Assembly (NCBI RefSeq): GCF_028829235.1
Contig: NZ_JAIWJY010000009.1
Span: 62,001 to 126,000 of the forward strand
Source: Tenacibaculum larymnensis
Lineage (GTDB): Bacteria; Bacteroidota; Bacteroidia; Flavobacteriales; Flavobacteriaceae
Reading direction: 5' to 3'
Length of the DNA stretch: 64,000 nt
A program made the translations under genes and the position numbers. The notes under the pieces were generated by a model. That model ran no database searches, had not been told where the DNA came from, and saw nothing but the letters and a program-made list of their open reading frames with translations. This document shows, piece after piece, positions 17,909-26,005 of this stretch. The stretch's first letter is position 1, and each line of letters opens with the position of its first letter.

Positions 17909-18433
17909 TTATTGAATTGCTATTTTTATGATTTCTAACGAAAATTTTTCGTCTTTTTTGTTTCCTATTAAAACTGCTACTTCTTTTATTTGGTTAGCAG
18001 AAAAATTACCAAAGCTTAACTTTCTACCTCTAAAAGCGGGATAAAATCCTTTTAGTGGTAGTACAATTTCTTGTTCTTGTTTGTTGGTTCTGAATGCTTG
18101 CACATAAGAATAACGTTGAGATTCGTCTGACTTTAATCGTAATTGATATTGCTTATCATCTCCTTTTACTCTTAATATAATTTTTGAATGTTGGTTATTT
18201 AAATTTATAGCCGTTGACATTCTGGTCATAGCAAACCCTCCATTATTCTCAGTTGAAACTCTTCCTGAGAAAACAAGATTTCCTTCATTATTAATCTTAA
18301 CGGATGAATTAGAAACACCGCCCATTACAGTATCGTTAGTGATATACCACTTTTGTGTGTTGTTGTCTTTATCAAAAATTATAATTTCATCATTCAAACA
18401 CATAAGAAAACTTAGAATTAAAAACCATTTCAT
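17909..18433 (-). CDS. CIA30 (NDUFAF1-like) family protein
   Basis: The 174-residue protein has a short hydrophobic N-terminus, perhaps a signal peptide or anchor. The body is the CIA30 jelly-roll: NDTVMGGVSNSSV, VFSGRVSTENNGGFAMTR and YQLRLKSDE. In mitochondria this domain helps assemble complex I. In bacteria it is often found with SDR genes in stress clusters and its role is unknown. It lies 3 bases downstream of the SDR gene. Confidence 0.85.
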   Translation of the reverse strand: MKWFLILSFLMCLNDEIIIFDKDNNTQKWYITNDTVMGGVSNSSVKINNEGNLVFSGRVSTENNGGFAMTRMSTAINLNNQHSKIILRVKGDDKQYQLRLKSDESQRYSYVQAFRTNKQEQEIVLPLKGFYPAFRGRKLSFGNFSANQIKEVAVLIGNKKDEKFSLEIIKIAIQ

Positions 18434-18436
18434 TTT

Positions 18437-19114
18437 CTACATTTTTACACTTACAATTCCAGCATCAATGGGAATTATTTGTCCTGTCATTGAAGCAGCT
18501 GCGTCTGAAAGTAAAAAGGTTGCTAATCCTGCTACTTCTTCTGCTTTTAAATATTTTTTTAACGGATGCCTGTTTTGTAAACTTTCTTGTTGCTTTTCAT
18601 TTCGTAATAAACGAGCAGCCAATGGTGTATCGGTTACTGTAGGAGCAATGGCGTTAAATCGGATTTTAGTTGCATATTCTGCCGCTAATGATTTTGTTAG
18701 TCCTTCAATTGCTGATTTACTAGTTGCGATACTTGCATGAAAAGGCATTCCTAAAAACGAAGCTACAGTACTAAACAACACAACGCTTCCATTATTTTTT
18801 GTCAAAGCCCCTTCATAAGCTTTCAGTGTTTTAATTGCTCCTATTACATTTATTTCTAAATCAGCTTGAAAATCAGCTATTTTTAATCTTGAAAATGATT
18901 TTAAATTAATGCTTCCAGGGCAATATACCAATCCATGTACTTCCTCTAACTCTGGAAGTTCATCTTTTGTTATATCACAAGTGTAATGTGTTATATGTTG
19001 ATGAGTTTCTGGTTGGGTTCTACTTATATTGATAATTTTATGAGTGTCTTTTAAATCATCAATAATTGCTTTACCAATGCCGCTACTGCCTCCTACTACT
19101 ACAATTGTTTTCAT
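18437..19114 (-). CDS. Short-chain dehydrogenase/reductase
   Basis: This 225-residue SDR has an NAD(P) loop VVGGSSGIGKAI near the N-terminus and an NVIGAIKTL helix. The catalytic region has STVAS with a later Ser-x-Lys (ATSKSAIEG), where Tyr of the usual YxxxK is replaced: ...IATSKSAIEGL. The C-terminal ITPIDAG-type strand reads GQIIPIDAG. The missing Tyr means it may be catalytically altered or non-catalytic. The substrate is unknown. It is in the middle of the photoprotection operon, 2 bases after the DUF2867 gene. Confidence 0.88.
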   Translation of the reverse strand: MKTIVVVGGSSGIGKAIIDDLKDTHKIINISRTQPETHQHITHYTCDITKDELPELEEVHGLVYCPGSINLKSFSRLKIADFQADLEINVIGAIKTLKAYEGALTKNNGSVVLFSTVASFLGMPFHASIATSKSAIEGLTKSLAAEYATKIRFNAIAPTVTDTPLAARLLRNEKQQESLQNRHPLKKYLKAEEVAGLATFLLSDAAASMTGQIIPIDAGIVSVKM

Positions 19115-19116
19115 AA

Positions 19117-20535
19117 TTACGCTTTTATTAAATGATTAATCATTCCTTTAAATACAAATGCGTGAAAAGGTAAAACGCTATACCAATACATTCTTCCCCA
19201 AATTCCTTTGGGTCTAAAAATGGCTCTTTGATGTAGCTTACCTTTTTCTATTTTAAATTCTAACCATGCTTCACCAGGCAACTTCATTTCAGCAAATAAA
19301 ATCAATCGTTTATTCTTTTTATCTGCTAACAATACTCTCCAAAAATCGAGTGGGTCTCCTGGCTCTAATTCTGTGGGATGTCTTCTACCTCTTCGCAATC
19401 CAACACCTCCAAAAAGTTTATCCACGTACCCTCTTATCTTCCAAAGAGAATTAAACTTGTACCACCCTGTTTCTCCTCCGATGCTCCAAATTTTGTGTAA
19501 TGTATTCTCCTCGTTTTGTATTTCTCTAACTCTTATATCTTTAAAACAGCCGTATTGAGGTATTTGTATATGTTTTGCCAATTGATCGTGAAAAACTCCA
19601 CTACTCATGGCATCTTTCCAGCTAGAAATTACTTCGTTTTGCTCTATTTTTTGAAATGCTAACGCTACTGCTTCTTTATAGGTTATGGGCTCCACATTAA
19701 GTAACGTATTAATGTTACTTGGTTTTGCGATTACTTCAACCTTCATACTATCCACTAAAGCTTGTGCTAGGTTAAAGGATGTAGATGTTACAAAATACAA
19801 CCAATAAGAAGATAGTTTTGGTGTTAATACTGGAAGTGTATAAATGTATCTTTTAAACCTTCTTACCTCTGCAAACTGTAACAACATTTCCTTATAAGTT
19901 AATATCTCAGGACCGCAGATGTCAAAAGATTTATTGTAGACCTCTTTAACTTGTAAACTATTTTCTAAAAAGGCTAATACATCTCTAACTGCAATAGGCT
20001 GTGTTTTCGTTTTTAACCATTTTGGTGTTACCATTACAGGAAGCTTTTCTACAATATCTCTTATAATTTCAAAAGAAGCACTTCCACTTCCTACAATAAT
20101 TCCTGCTCTAAAGGTCGTTAAGGCATAACTATTTGATTGTAACTCTTTTTCTACTTCGTATCTTGATTTTAGGTGCTTGGACAGCGAATTGTCATTAACT
20201 ATTCCGCTTAAATACACCACTTGCTTACAATTAGTAGATTCTACTAGTTTTTTAAAATTCTGTGCACAGGTTAATTCTAAGTTTTCAAAATTTTCTGATG
20301 TCGTCGCCATCGAATGAATTAAATAGTACGCAGCATCGATATCTTTAGGAAAAACTGTATTTTCTGTATTTAAAAAATCTACTTTTATAAAAGTAACATT
20401 CGGATTGTTTTCAAACTCATCTGGTATTCTATCTAAATCACGAACACAACAGACTAATTGATGGTTATTTTCCAGCAACCTAACAATTAATCGTTTTCCT
20501 ATATAACCTGTTGTGCCTGTAACTAAGATTTTCAT
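19117..20535 (-). CDS. NAD(P)-binding epimerase-like protein with DUF2867 domain
   Basis: This 472-residue protein is a fusion. Residues 1-300 are an atypical SDR with the loop VTGTTGYIGKRLIVRLLE and a DAAYYLIHSM strand. Residues 310-472 are a DUF2867 domain (IWSIGGETGWYKFN, RRHPTELEPGDPLDFWRV, ELGPG-type acidic motif, GRMYWYSVLPFHAFVF). Proteins of this type occur in light- and oxidation-induced gene sets; the substrate is not established. It overlaps the flavin reductase gene by 4 bases. Confidence 0.9.
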   Translation of the reverse strand: MKILVTGTTGYIGKRLIVRLLENNHQLVCCVRDLDRIPDEFENNPNVTFIKVDFLNTENTVFPKDIDAAYYLIHSMATTSENFENLELTCAQNFKKLVESTNCKQVVYLSGIVNDNSLSKHLKSRYEVEKELQSNSYALTTFRAGIIVGSGSASFEIIRDIVEKLPVMVTPKWLKTKTQPIAVRDVLAFLENSLQVKEVYNKSFDICGPEILTYKEMLLQFAEVRRFKRYIYTLPVLTPKLSSYWLYFVTSTSFNLAQALVDSMKVEVIAKPSNINTLLNVEPITYKEAVALAFQKIEQNEVISSWKDAMSSGVFHDQLAKHIQIPQYGCFKDIRVREIQNEENTLHKIWSIGGETGWYKFNSLWKIRGYVDKLFGGVGLRRGRRHPTELEPGDPLDFWRVLLADKKNKRLILFAEMKLPGEAWLEFKIEKGKLHQRAIFRPKGIWGRMYWYSVLPFHAFVFKGMINHLIKA

Positions 20536-21146
20536 TCCTTTGGTCTTTGATATGATAATCTTGTATAGTTTTCTGCCACCATATAGGTATCTAATCCATT
20601 AATTGCAGCTACTTTTTCTTTGGATAGGTTTAAAAAACCATCTTCTGAAAGCATATTGTCGTTAAAATACAAATCAGTAACTTCTCCTAGAACTAAAATA
20701 GTTCCGTTAGCTTTTATATGATGTTCTTCTAAAAACTTCATTCCAATTTGTAAGGGTGACTCTGCTACAAATGGAGCATGAAAGTTATTTTTAAATTCTT
20801 CCGAAAGTGTTGTTTTATCAAATTCTGAAATTTCTGACGGATATTTAGCCGAGGTATGATGCGCCTCTTCTATCATTACTTCATTAATAGCATTAATTGT
20901 GTAGTAACCCGTTTCTTTGATATTGTTATATGTGTTCCTCACAACTGTTGTGGGACGCAGTACAAAACCTAGTATTGCCGGACTTGAACCATAATGCACT
21001 ACAGAGCTAAACACCGCTACATTGGTAATATCGTCATTAGATTTTGTCGCAATAAGATTTGCTGGTTTATAACCAGAAATACTATTCATCAAATTTATTT
21101 TATAAAGATGAGGAAACTCGTCTATTTCTTGACGCGTAATGTGCAT
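20532..21146 (-). CDS. Flavin reductase family protein (FMN-binding)
   Basis: This 204-residue protein has the split-barrel flavin-binding fold: NSISGYKPANLIATKS at the start, then SSPAILGFVLRPTT and NTYNNIKETGYYTINAI, the family hallmarks for FMN contacts. It would reduce FMN with NAD(P)H or serve as an oxidoreductase using bound flavin. The adjacent DUF2867 protein may be a partner. It shares a 1-base junction with the ABC1 kinase gene. Confidence 0.9.
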   Translation of the reverse strand: MHITRQEIDEFPHLYKINLMNSISGYKPANLIATKSNDDITNVAVFSSVVHYGSSPAILGFVLRPTTVVRNTYNNIKETGYYTINAINEVMIEEAHHTSAKYPSEISEFDKTTLSEEFKNNFHAPFVAESPLQIGMKFLEEHHIKANGTILVLGEVTDLYFNDNMLSEDGFLNLSKEKVAAINGLDTYMVAENYTRLSYQRPKE

Positions 21147-22456
21147 TATATTGTATTAAAATTATTTATTTTTACCTTGTTCGCCTTTAAGTCATGCATT
21201 AAGTTATACAGACCAAAAAATGTTCGATTGATGTAAATAAAGTGTTTTGACCCTCTATTTCCGTTCATCTTTTTTAGTTCTGTACTCTTGGCATATTTTT
21301 GACCTAAATCAGCTATTTTTCCGAAGAAAACGGCATCAGAAAAATCAAATTCTTCTTGCTGAAAAGGTTGTGTAAAGAGTGATAACATCTCATAAAAAAG
21401 CGACTTAAAAAAGGTTATTTCTTCTGGAGTATCGTCTTTTCTTAAAATTTCTAACTCATACAGTTTGCTTTCAAAGAAGGCGGGATTATCTATATTTTCT
21501 CGTTTTGCTAATTCAAAATAAGGCACATAAAAACTTTCAGGAACTTCTTTCATGCATCCAAAATCAATTACAATAAGTTCGTTTGATTTGGATACTAAAA
21601 AATTTCCTGGATGTGGGTCTGCATGTACTTTTTTTAGCTTGTGCATTTGGTACATGTAAAAATCCCATAAAGCCTGCCCTAGTTTGTTTGAAACATCTTC
21701 AGTTTGTTCTTCTTTAGTAAATTCTGACAGGTGAACCCCATCCATCCAGTCCATCGTTAAAATTCTATCTGATGACAAGTCTGGATAGTAGCTTGGAAAT
21801 TTTAAATTTGGAATATGTTTACATGCATTAGCAATTTCATTACTCTGAGCTAGCTCTAATTCATAATTAGTTTCCTCTAAAAGTTTGTCTTCAACTTCTT
21901 TGAAGTATTCGTCAGAGCCTTCACCTTTAATGTTAAACATTTTCATTGCAATGGGTTTTACCATTGCTAAATCGGTTGAAATACTATCCGCTACTCCAGG
22001 ATACTGAATTTTTACAGCTAACTTTTTTCCATCTTTCGTCGCTTTATGAACTTGTCCTATACTTGCTGCATTTACTGATTCTGCCGTAAACGTATCAAAA
22101 ACTTCATTAGGTGTTTTATTGAAGTATTTTTTAAATGTTTTGGTTACCAAAGGTCCTGATAATGGTGGTACTGAAAACTGAGATAATGAGAATTTTTCTA
22201 CATAAGCATTGGGTAAAATATTCTTTTCCATACTTAGCATTTGCGCTACTTTTAATGCTGAACCTTTTAGCTCTTTTAACCCATCATAAATATCGGTAGC
22301 ATTATCCTCATTAAGCTGCTTTTTAGCTTCCTCTTCTGATTTAGTGATTTTATTACCGTAATATTTAGCATAATTTACACCTACTTTTACCCCTGTTGAA
22401 ACTAGTTTTGTAGCACGTTCTATTTTTGAGGTTGGTATTTTATTTAGCGTTTTCAT
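21146..22456 (-). CDS. ABC1/ADCK/UbiB-type atypical kinase
   Basis: I chose the ATG at 22456, which overlaps the TetR stop as ATGA; an upstream ATG at 22480 would add eight residues inside that gene. The protein has about 436 residues. The KxGQ-type helix reads LKVAQMLSM, followed by NAASIGQVH (Ala-rich loop), AVKIQYPGV (lysine), HADPHPGNFL (catalytic loop) and IDFGCMKEV (DFG). These are family marks of UbiB/ADCK kinases, which support isoprenoid lipid or quinone pathways in membranes. In a carotenoid operon it may serve isoprenoid handling or stress response; this is an inference. Confidence 0.92.
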   Translation of the reverse strand: MKTLNKIPTSKIERATKLVSTGVKVGVNYAKYYGNKITKSEEEAKKQLNEDNATDIYDGLKELKGSALKVAQMLSMEKNILPNAYVEKFSLSQFSVPPLSGPLVTKTFKKYFNKTPNEVFDTFTAESVNAASIGQVHKATKDGKKLAVKIQYPGVADSISTDLAMVKPIAMKMFNIKGEGSDEYFKEVEDKLLEETNYELELAQSNEIANACKHIPNLKFPSYYPDLSSDRILTMDWMDGVHLSEFTKEEQTEDVSNKLGQALWDFYMYQMHKLKKVHADPHPGNFLVSKSNELIVIDFGCMKEVPESFYVPYFELAKRENIDNPAFFESKLYELEILRKDDTPEEITFFKSLFYEMLSLFTQPFQQEEFDFSDAVFFGKIADLGQKYAKSTELKKMNGNRGSKHFIYINRTFFGLYNLMHDLKANKVKINNFNTI

Positions 22457-23106
22457 ACCATTGGTGATTTTTCTTTCCACAAAAACTTTGCTAAATCAAT
22501 CACACTTTTTACAGGTGCTATTTGCTGAATATCAAAGCTTGCTTTGACTGATTTTTCTATAAAAAGATCTGTTTTTTCAAAGCTAGGTGATTCATCATCT
22601 ATCCAAAATTTTAAGATCATTAATAACTGCATCCAATATCCTTCTGCAACAGTTTTATCTTGAATTTTATTTACTTTTTCATTTTTAAAGTCAATTTTTT
22701 CAAGATCTAATCCGTTTACAAAATCAATAAATTCTACTCGCAACTCTTTCAATACAGATAATCTTGAAAAGTCGGTTTTCATTTCCTTGAATTGTAACAA
22801 CACGTACGATCTGTTAGCTGTTAACAGTTCAAAAAAAGTAAAGTAAAAACTTAATAGTTTATCTTTTGATGGATAGTCTTTGTATGCCTCTGTTTTATGC
22901 AATAAGTGAATAGTTTCTTTTGCAAAAACTCCGAAAATAGCTTTTTCTAAACTTTCAAAACTTGAAAAATGTTTGTAAAAATCTGCCTCTTCAAAGTTGT
23001 TTTCTTGTGCGAAAGAAAATATGGAGTTTGGTTTACCTGCTGATAGTACAGCGTTCATATACCATTCTATTATTTTTTCTTGAGTTATGTTCTTTTTTTT
23101 TGCCAT
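22453..23106 (-). CDS. TetR-family transcriptional regulator
   Basis: This 217-residue protein has an N-terminal helix-turn-helix (TQEKIIEWYMNAVLSAG, SIFSFAQENNFEEADFYKHF) and a helical ligand-binding C-terminal domain. It is embedded in the operon, 3 bases after tspO and overlapping the kinase gene. It could respond to an isoprenoid or oxidised lipid, or govern other genes; the ligand and operator are unknown. The recognition helix FYKHFSSFESL fits the TetR fold. Confidence 0.85.
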   Translation of the reverse strand: MAKKKNITQEKIIEWYMNAVLSAGKPNSIFSFAQENNFEEADFYKHFSSFESLEKAIFGVFAKETIHLLHKTEAYKDYPSKDKLLSFYFTFFELLTANRSYVLLQFKEMKTDFSRLSVLKELRVEFIDFVNGLDLEKIDFKNEKVNKIQDKTVAEGYWMQLLMILKFWIDDESPSFEKTDLFIEKSVKASFDIQQIAPVKSVIDLAKFLWKEKSPMV

Positions 23107-23109
23107 GAT

Positions 23110-23583
23110 TTAATTGTTTAATACGATGTATGCGTTGAGACTAGTTGCAATCGTCATCCATATTAGATATGGAAGAATAAATAGTGTATACCATTTTACT
23201 TTTTTTAAATACTCAAAAGTGAAATAACCTACGAGTATCCACAATAAAGCGATTACTACTAAACCTAGTTTTGTTAAATGTTGATTGAAGAAAATATAAT
23301 TCCAGCTTACATTTAAAACCCATTGGTCTATATATAAAATGAGTACTTTTTTGTTTAAAAATTCATGTTGAAAACTCACTCTAGTCATATATACAGAAAA
23401 CAATACCATAATGGTTGTCCATGCTGCTCCAAAAACCCATCCTGCCGGTGTCCATGGAGCTTTGTTTAAAGATAAGTACCAATCTGTTCTTGGCCCTTCG
23501 TTCATTAACCAAGCTCCAATAGCTAAAGCTGAAAAATTAGCTATTAGGAATATTAAAAATCGTATGTATTTATTTTCTTTCAA
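23110..23583 (-). CDS. tspO: TspO/MBR family tryptophan-rich sensory protein
   Basis: This 157-residue protein has five membrane helices. Trp-rich landmarks are RTDWYLSLNKAPWTPAGWVFGAAWT and the later WVLNVSWNYIFF helix. TspO binds porphyrins and in Rhodobacter tunes photopigment and carotenoid gene expression to oxygen and light. Here it sits in the carotenoid operon, overlapping the lycopene cyclase gene by 14 bases. The start is TTG, as no ATG precedes residue 27. In this organism it may handle photosensitising porphyrins. Confidence 0.92.
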   Translation of the reverse strand: MKENKYIRFLIFLIANFSALAIGAWLMNEGPRTDWYLSLNKAPWTPAGWVFGAAWTTIMVLFSVYMTRVSFQHEFLNKKVLILYIDQWVLNVSWNYIFFNQHLTKLGLVVIALLWILVGYFTFEYLKKVKWYTLFILPYLIWMTIATSLNAYIVLNN

Positions 23584-24271
23584 GTTTTTTTCTTTTTAAA
23601 GAATTGAAGATTAACTGTACTGAAAACAACATTGTAAATGCATAAAAAATGTCTTCAAAGGGTATGGTGAAAATTCTAAATCCTAAGTTTTCTGAATTGT
23701 TATACCAAACAACTGATTCTTCTATAAAGCTTCCTGTTAAAATTCCATTAACGATTAAGAAAGGAACTAATATTACCAAGAAGCTTGGGTAATATTCTTG
23801 TAACGTATTCAAATGATATTTTAACGCATAGCCCAACAGCAATAAGAATAGTATAAAGTTAACTGTTGTATACCATTTTCCGAAGTTAAAAATCAATAAT
23901 AAACTCACTAAAACTATGAGTAAAAAGCTTATGATTACTGTCATTGACTTTGACATTTTAAACTTTGGAAATAAAAATTTTAATGCTTCATGTGTAAATA
24001 AACACGCATAGGGTATACAAAAGAAGAACATCCATTCTTCTATTGGCATGTGCAGTAATTTTAAGGATAAATGGTAATCTGGGTTAAAACCCCACACTCC
24101 TATTTGCGTAAACCAACTGTCCCAAATCAAAAAAAACAAGGCGACTAATAAAATACTAAGCGCTGCTTGTTTAAAATATTGTATAAAGTGTAATTTTTTT
24201 TCAAAAACACTATATAATAGCGGAATACTTAAACTACCTAGGTTTAATATTAGATACAAATACTGACTCAC
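23570..24271 (-). CDS. Lycopene cyclase (CrtYcd type, fused integral membrane form)
   Basis: This 233-residue protein has about six to seven membrane helices and two copies of the lycopene cyclase domain. Marks are PDYHLSLKLLHMPIEEWMFFFCIPYACLF in the first half and VVWYNNSENLGFRIFTIPFEDIFYAFTMLF in the second, i.e. the PxE(E/D) motifs PIEEW and PFED. It closes the ends of lycopene to make beta-carotene. It starts with GTG in a GTGA overlap with crtZ. It is homologous to CrtYc-CrtYd and bacterioruberin-type cyclases, not to the flavoprotein CrtY. Confidence 0.93.
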   Translation of the reverse strand: MSQYLYLILNLGSLSIPLLYSVFEKKLHFIQYFKQAALSILLVALFFLIWDSWFTQIGVWGFNPDYHLSLKLLHMPIEEWMFFFCIPYACLFTHEALKFLFPKFKMSKSMTVIISFLLIVLVSLLLIFNFGKWYTTVNFILFLLLLGYALKYHLNTLQEYYPSFLVILVPFLIVNGILTGSFIEESVVWYNNSENLGFRIFTIPFEDIFYAFTMLFSVQLIFNSLKRKKLERK

Positions 24272-24723
24272 TGTCTTTTATTAAAGTATTTAAAGGGCAC
24301 AAACAACATACCGAAACATTCTCCGTCGTGTTTTCCCAAATGTTTGTGATGAATTTTATGTGCTTTTCGTAATCCTTTTAAGTATTGGTTATTTGTTTTG
24401 TCAAACCACTTAAACCTTCTATGAATTAATACGTCGTGTACCAAAAAATAAGCTATACCATAAAACAATATTCCCAAACCTATAAAGAACAAAACATTTA
24501 ATTCTGGATGAATTCCAAAGTAAAAAAGCAACATACTAGGAATAGCAAAAACCACAAAAAAAACATCGTTTTTTTCAAACACATGTGGATATCCTGGTTG
24601 ATGGTGATCTTCATGTAAATACCATCCAAAACCATGCATTACATATTTATGAGTACACCAAGTAACTCCTTCCATAACAATAAATGTTAGTACAGTAACT
24701 GCTATGTAAATTGCTATATTCAT
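24268..24723 (-). CDS. crtZ: Beta-carotene hydroxylase
   Basis: This 151-residue membrane di-iron hydroxylase would add OH groups to beta-carotene rings and give zeaxanthin. Histidine clusters are visible: HKYVMHG (His25, His30), HEDHHQPG (37-41), FLVHDVLIHRRF and HKIHHKHLGKHDG, the eight-histidine box set of CrtZ and fatty acid hydroxylases. Four membrane helices flank them. It overlaps the unknown gene by 4 bases upstream and the cyclase by 4 downstream, so translation is coupled. Confidence 0.95.
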   Translation of the reverse strand: MNIAIYIAVTVLTFIVMEGVTWCTHKYVMHGFGWYLHEDHHQPGYPHVFEKNDVFFVVFAIPSMLLFYFGIHPELNVLFFIGLGILFYGIAYFLVHDVLIHRRFKWFDKTNNQYLKGLRKAHKIHHKHLGKHDGECFGMLFVPFKYFNKRQ

Positions 24724-25166
24724 AATGATGTATTGTTAATTATATATGTATGTAAATAATTTGTACTGTCTTTTTTTTGGAGTTCTTCTTTTAAAAACTG
24801 TTTATCTTTTTTTATAGAAGACTTATATCCTAAAATACCTGGTGTATTTTCTTGTATCACTAAGCGAACATATCTTAAATGAATGTTGTTAGGATTCTTT
24901 GAAATTAGTGTTTCTAGTTTATGTTTTTCTGTATTAAAAACTTTCAATTTACTCCACGGCATCATTTTATATTTTGCCTGTTTCATTTGTAAAGAAATTA
25001 CGTAGGCTTGTATACTTACTTCTTTACTGTTTTTATATTTTTTTATGTAAGATAACTCTGCTTCTTTTGTAGCTAATTCATGGTACTCTATAACAAAATT
25101 AGGTGCATTATTGAAGCCTATAATCGACATAAAAAACAGTACTCCTAAGATACCACTTTTTATCAT
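24720..25166 (-). CDS. Unknown protein in the carotenoid operon
   Basis: This 148-residue protein has an N-terminal signal peptide or anchor (about 1-20) and a basic, helical body rich in Lys, Tyr and Leu with no known motif. A middle segment (ISKNPNNIHLRYVRLVIQEN) is the most distinctive. It sits between crtB and crtZ with 4-base overlaps on both sides. I do not recognise the family. Its position predicts a periplasmic or membrane-associated role in carotenoid assembly, transport or regulation. Confidence 0.75.
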   Translation of the reverse strand: MIKSGILGVLFFMSIIGFNNAPNFVIEYHELATKEAELSYIKKYKNSKEVSIQAYVISLQMKQAKYKMMPWSKLKVFNTEKHKLETLISKNPNNIHLRYVRLVIQENTPGILGYKSSIKKDKQFLKEELQKKDSTNYLHTYIINNTSL

Positions 25167-26005
25167 ATTAAATTCAATTTATACCTTACATAACTTCTTG
25201 CTAGAAGATTAATTTTCATAGGGTTTGAAATTCGAATTCTAGTATCCATAATTTTTGTTGAAGGCGTATCTTGAAGCTTCTTTAATAATTTTTTATAATA
25301 CCTATACGCCATGTAAACCCCAAATTTTGCTTCAACCGGTAGCTTTAAAATACCGTTTTTATAAGCAAAGTCAAAATCGTCTTCTATTTCTTTAATAATT
25401 GTATTTTTTCCTTCCGCACTTAAATCCCCAAAATTGATATTTGGAAAATAAGACCTATTCAATTCATTAAAATCTTCTTTTAGATCTCTTAGAAAATTCA
25501 CTTTTTGAAATGCTGACCCTAAACGCATTGCGGGCTCTTTTAGCTCCTCGTACTTTTGTTGATTTCCATTTACAAAAACCTTTAAACACATTAATCCAAC
25601 AACATCGGCAGAACCATATATATATTCATTATACTCTTCTGTAGTTGTATATTCTGTTTTGTACAAATCAGCTTTCATACTTTTTAAAAACGACTGTACT
25701 AAATCATCAGAAATTTTATACTTATTTACAGTATGTATGAAAGAGTTTAGAATAGGGTTTAAACTAATTCCTCTATTCTTCGACTCATAATAATCTCTTT
25801 CAAATTTTAGTAATAATTGTTCTTTATCATACTCATGAAAAGAGTCTACTATTTCATCCGCAAAGCGTACAAAACCGTAGATATTATAAATATCAGCACG
25901 TATTTTTGGTGATAACATCTTCGTGGCTAACGAAAACGAGGTACTATACTTTTGAGTTACTAACTTACTACATGCGTAAGAAACCTCATCAAACAATTGT
26001 TTCAT
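25163..26005 (-). CDS. crtB: Phytoene synthase
   Basis: This 280-residue enzyme condenses two geranylgeranyl diphosphates to phytoene, the first carotenoid-specific step. Two Asp-rich Mg sites are visible: FADEIVDSF in helix 3 and NFLRDLKEDF later. Other family marks are SFSLATKML near the start, DVVGLMCLKVF and RLGSAFQKVNFLRDL. It overlaps crtI by 17 bases, as is common in bacterial crtIB pairs. GGPP synthase is not in the window. Confidence 0.96.
   Translation of the reverse strand: MKQLFDEVSYACSKLVTQKYSTSFSLATKMLSPKIRADIYNIYGFVRFADEIVDSFHEYDKEQLLLKFERDYYESKNRGISLNPILNSFIHTVNKYKISDDLVQSFLKSMKADLYKTEYTTTEEYNEYIYGSADVVGLMCLKVFVNGNQQKYEELKEPAMRLGSAFQKVNFLRDLKEDFNELNRSYFPNINFGDLSAEGKNTIIKEIEDDFDFAYKNGILKLPVEAKFGVYMAYRYYKKLLKKLQDTPSTKIMDTRIRISNPMKINLLARSYVRYKLNLI

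Noticed and set aside
18339..18740. 133-codon reading frame on the plus strand
   Set aside because: It lies opposite the CIA30 and SDR genes, which have clear family motifs and fit the operon; this is a shadow frame.
19117..21146. Luciferase-type or bioluminescence genes
   Set aside because: The flavin reductase and DUF2867 neighbours could suggest this, but no luxAB-like gene is present.
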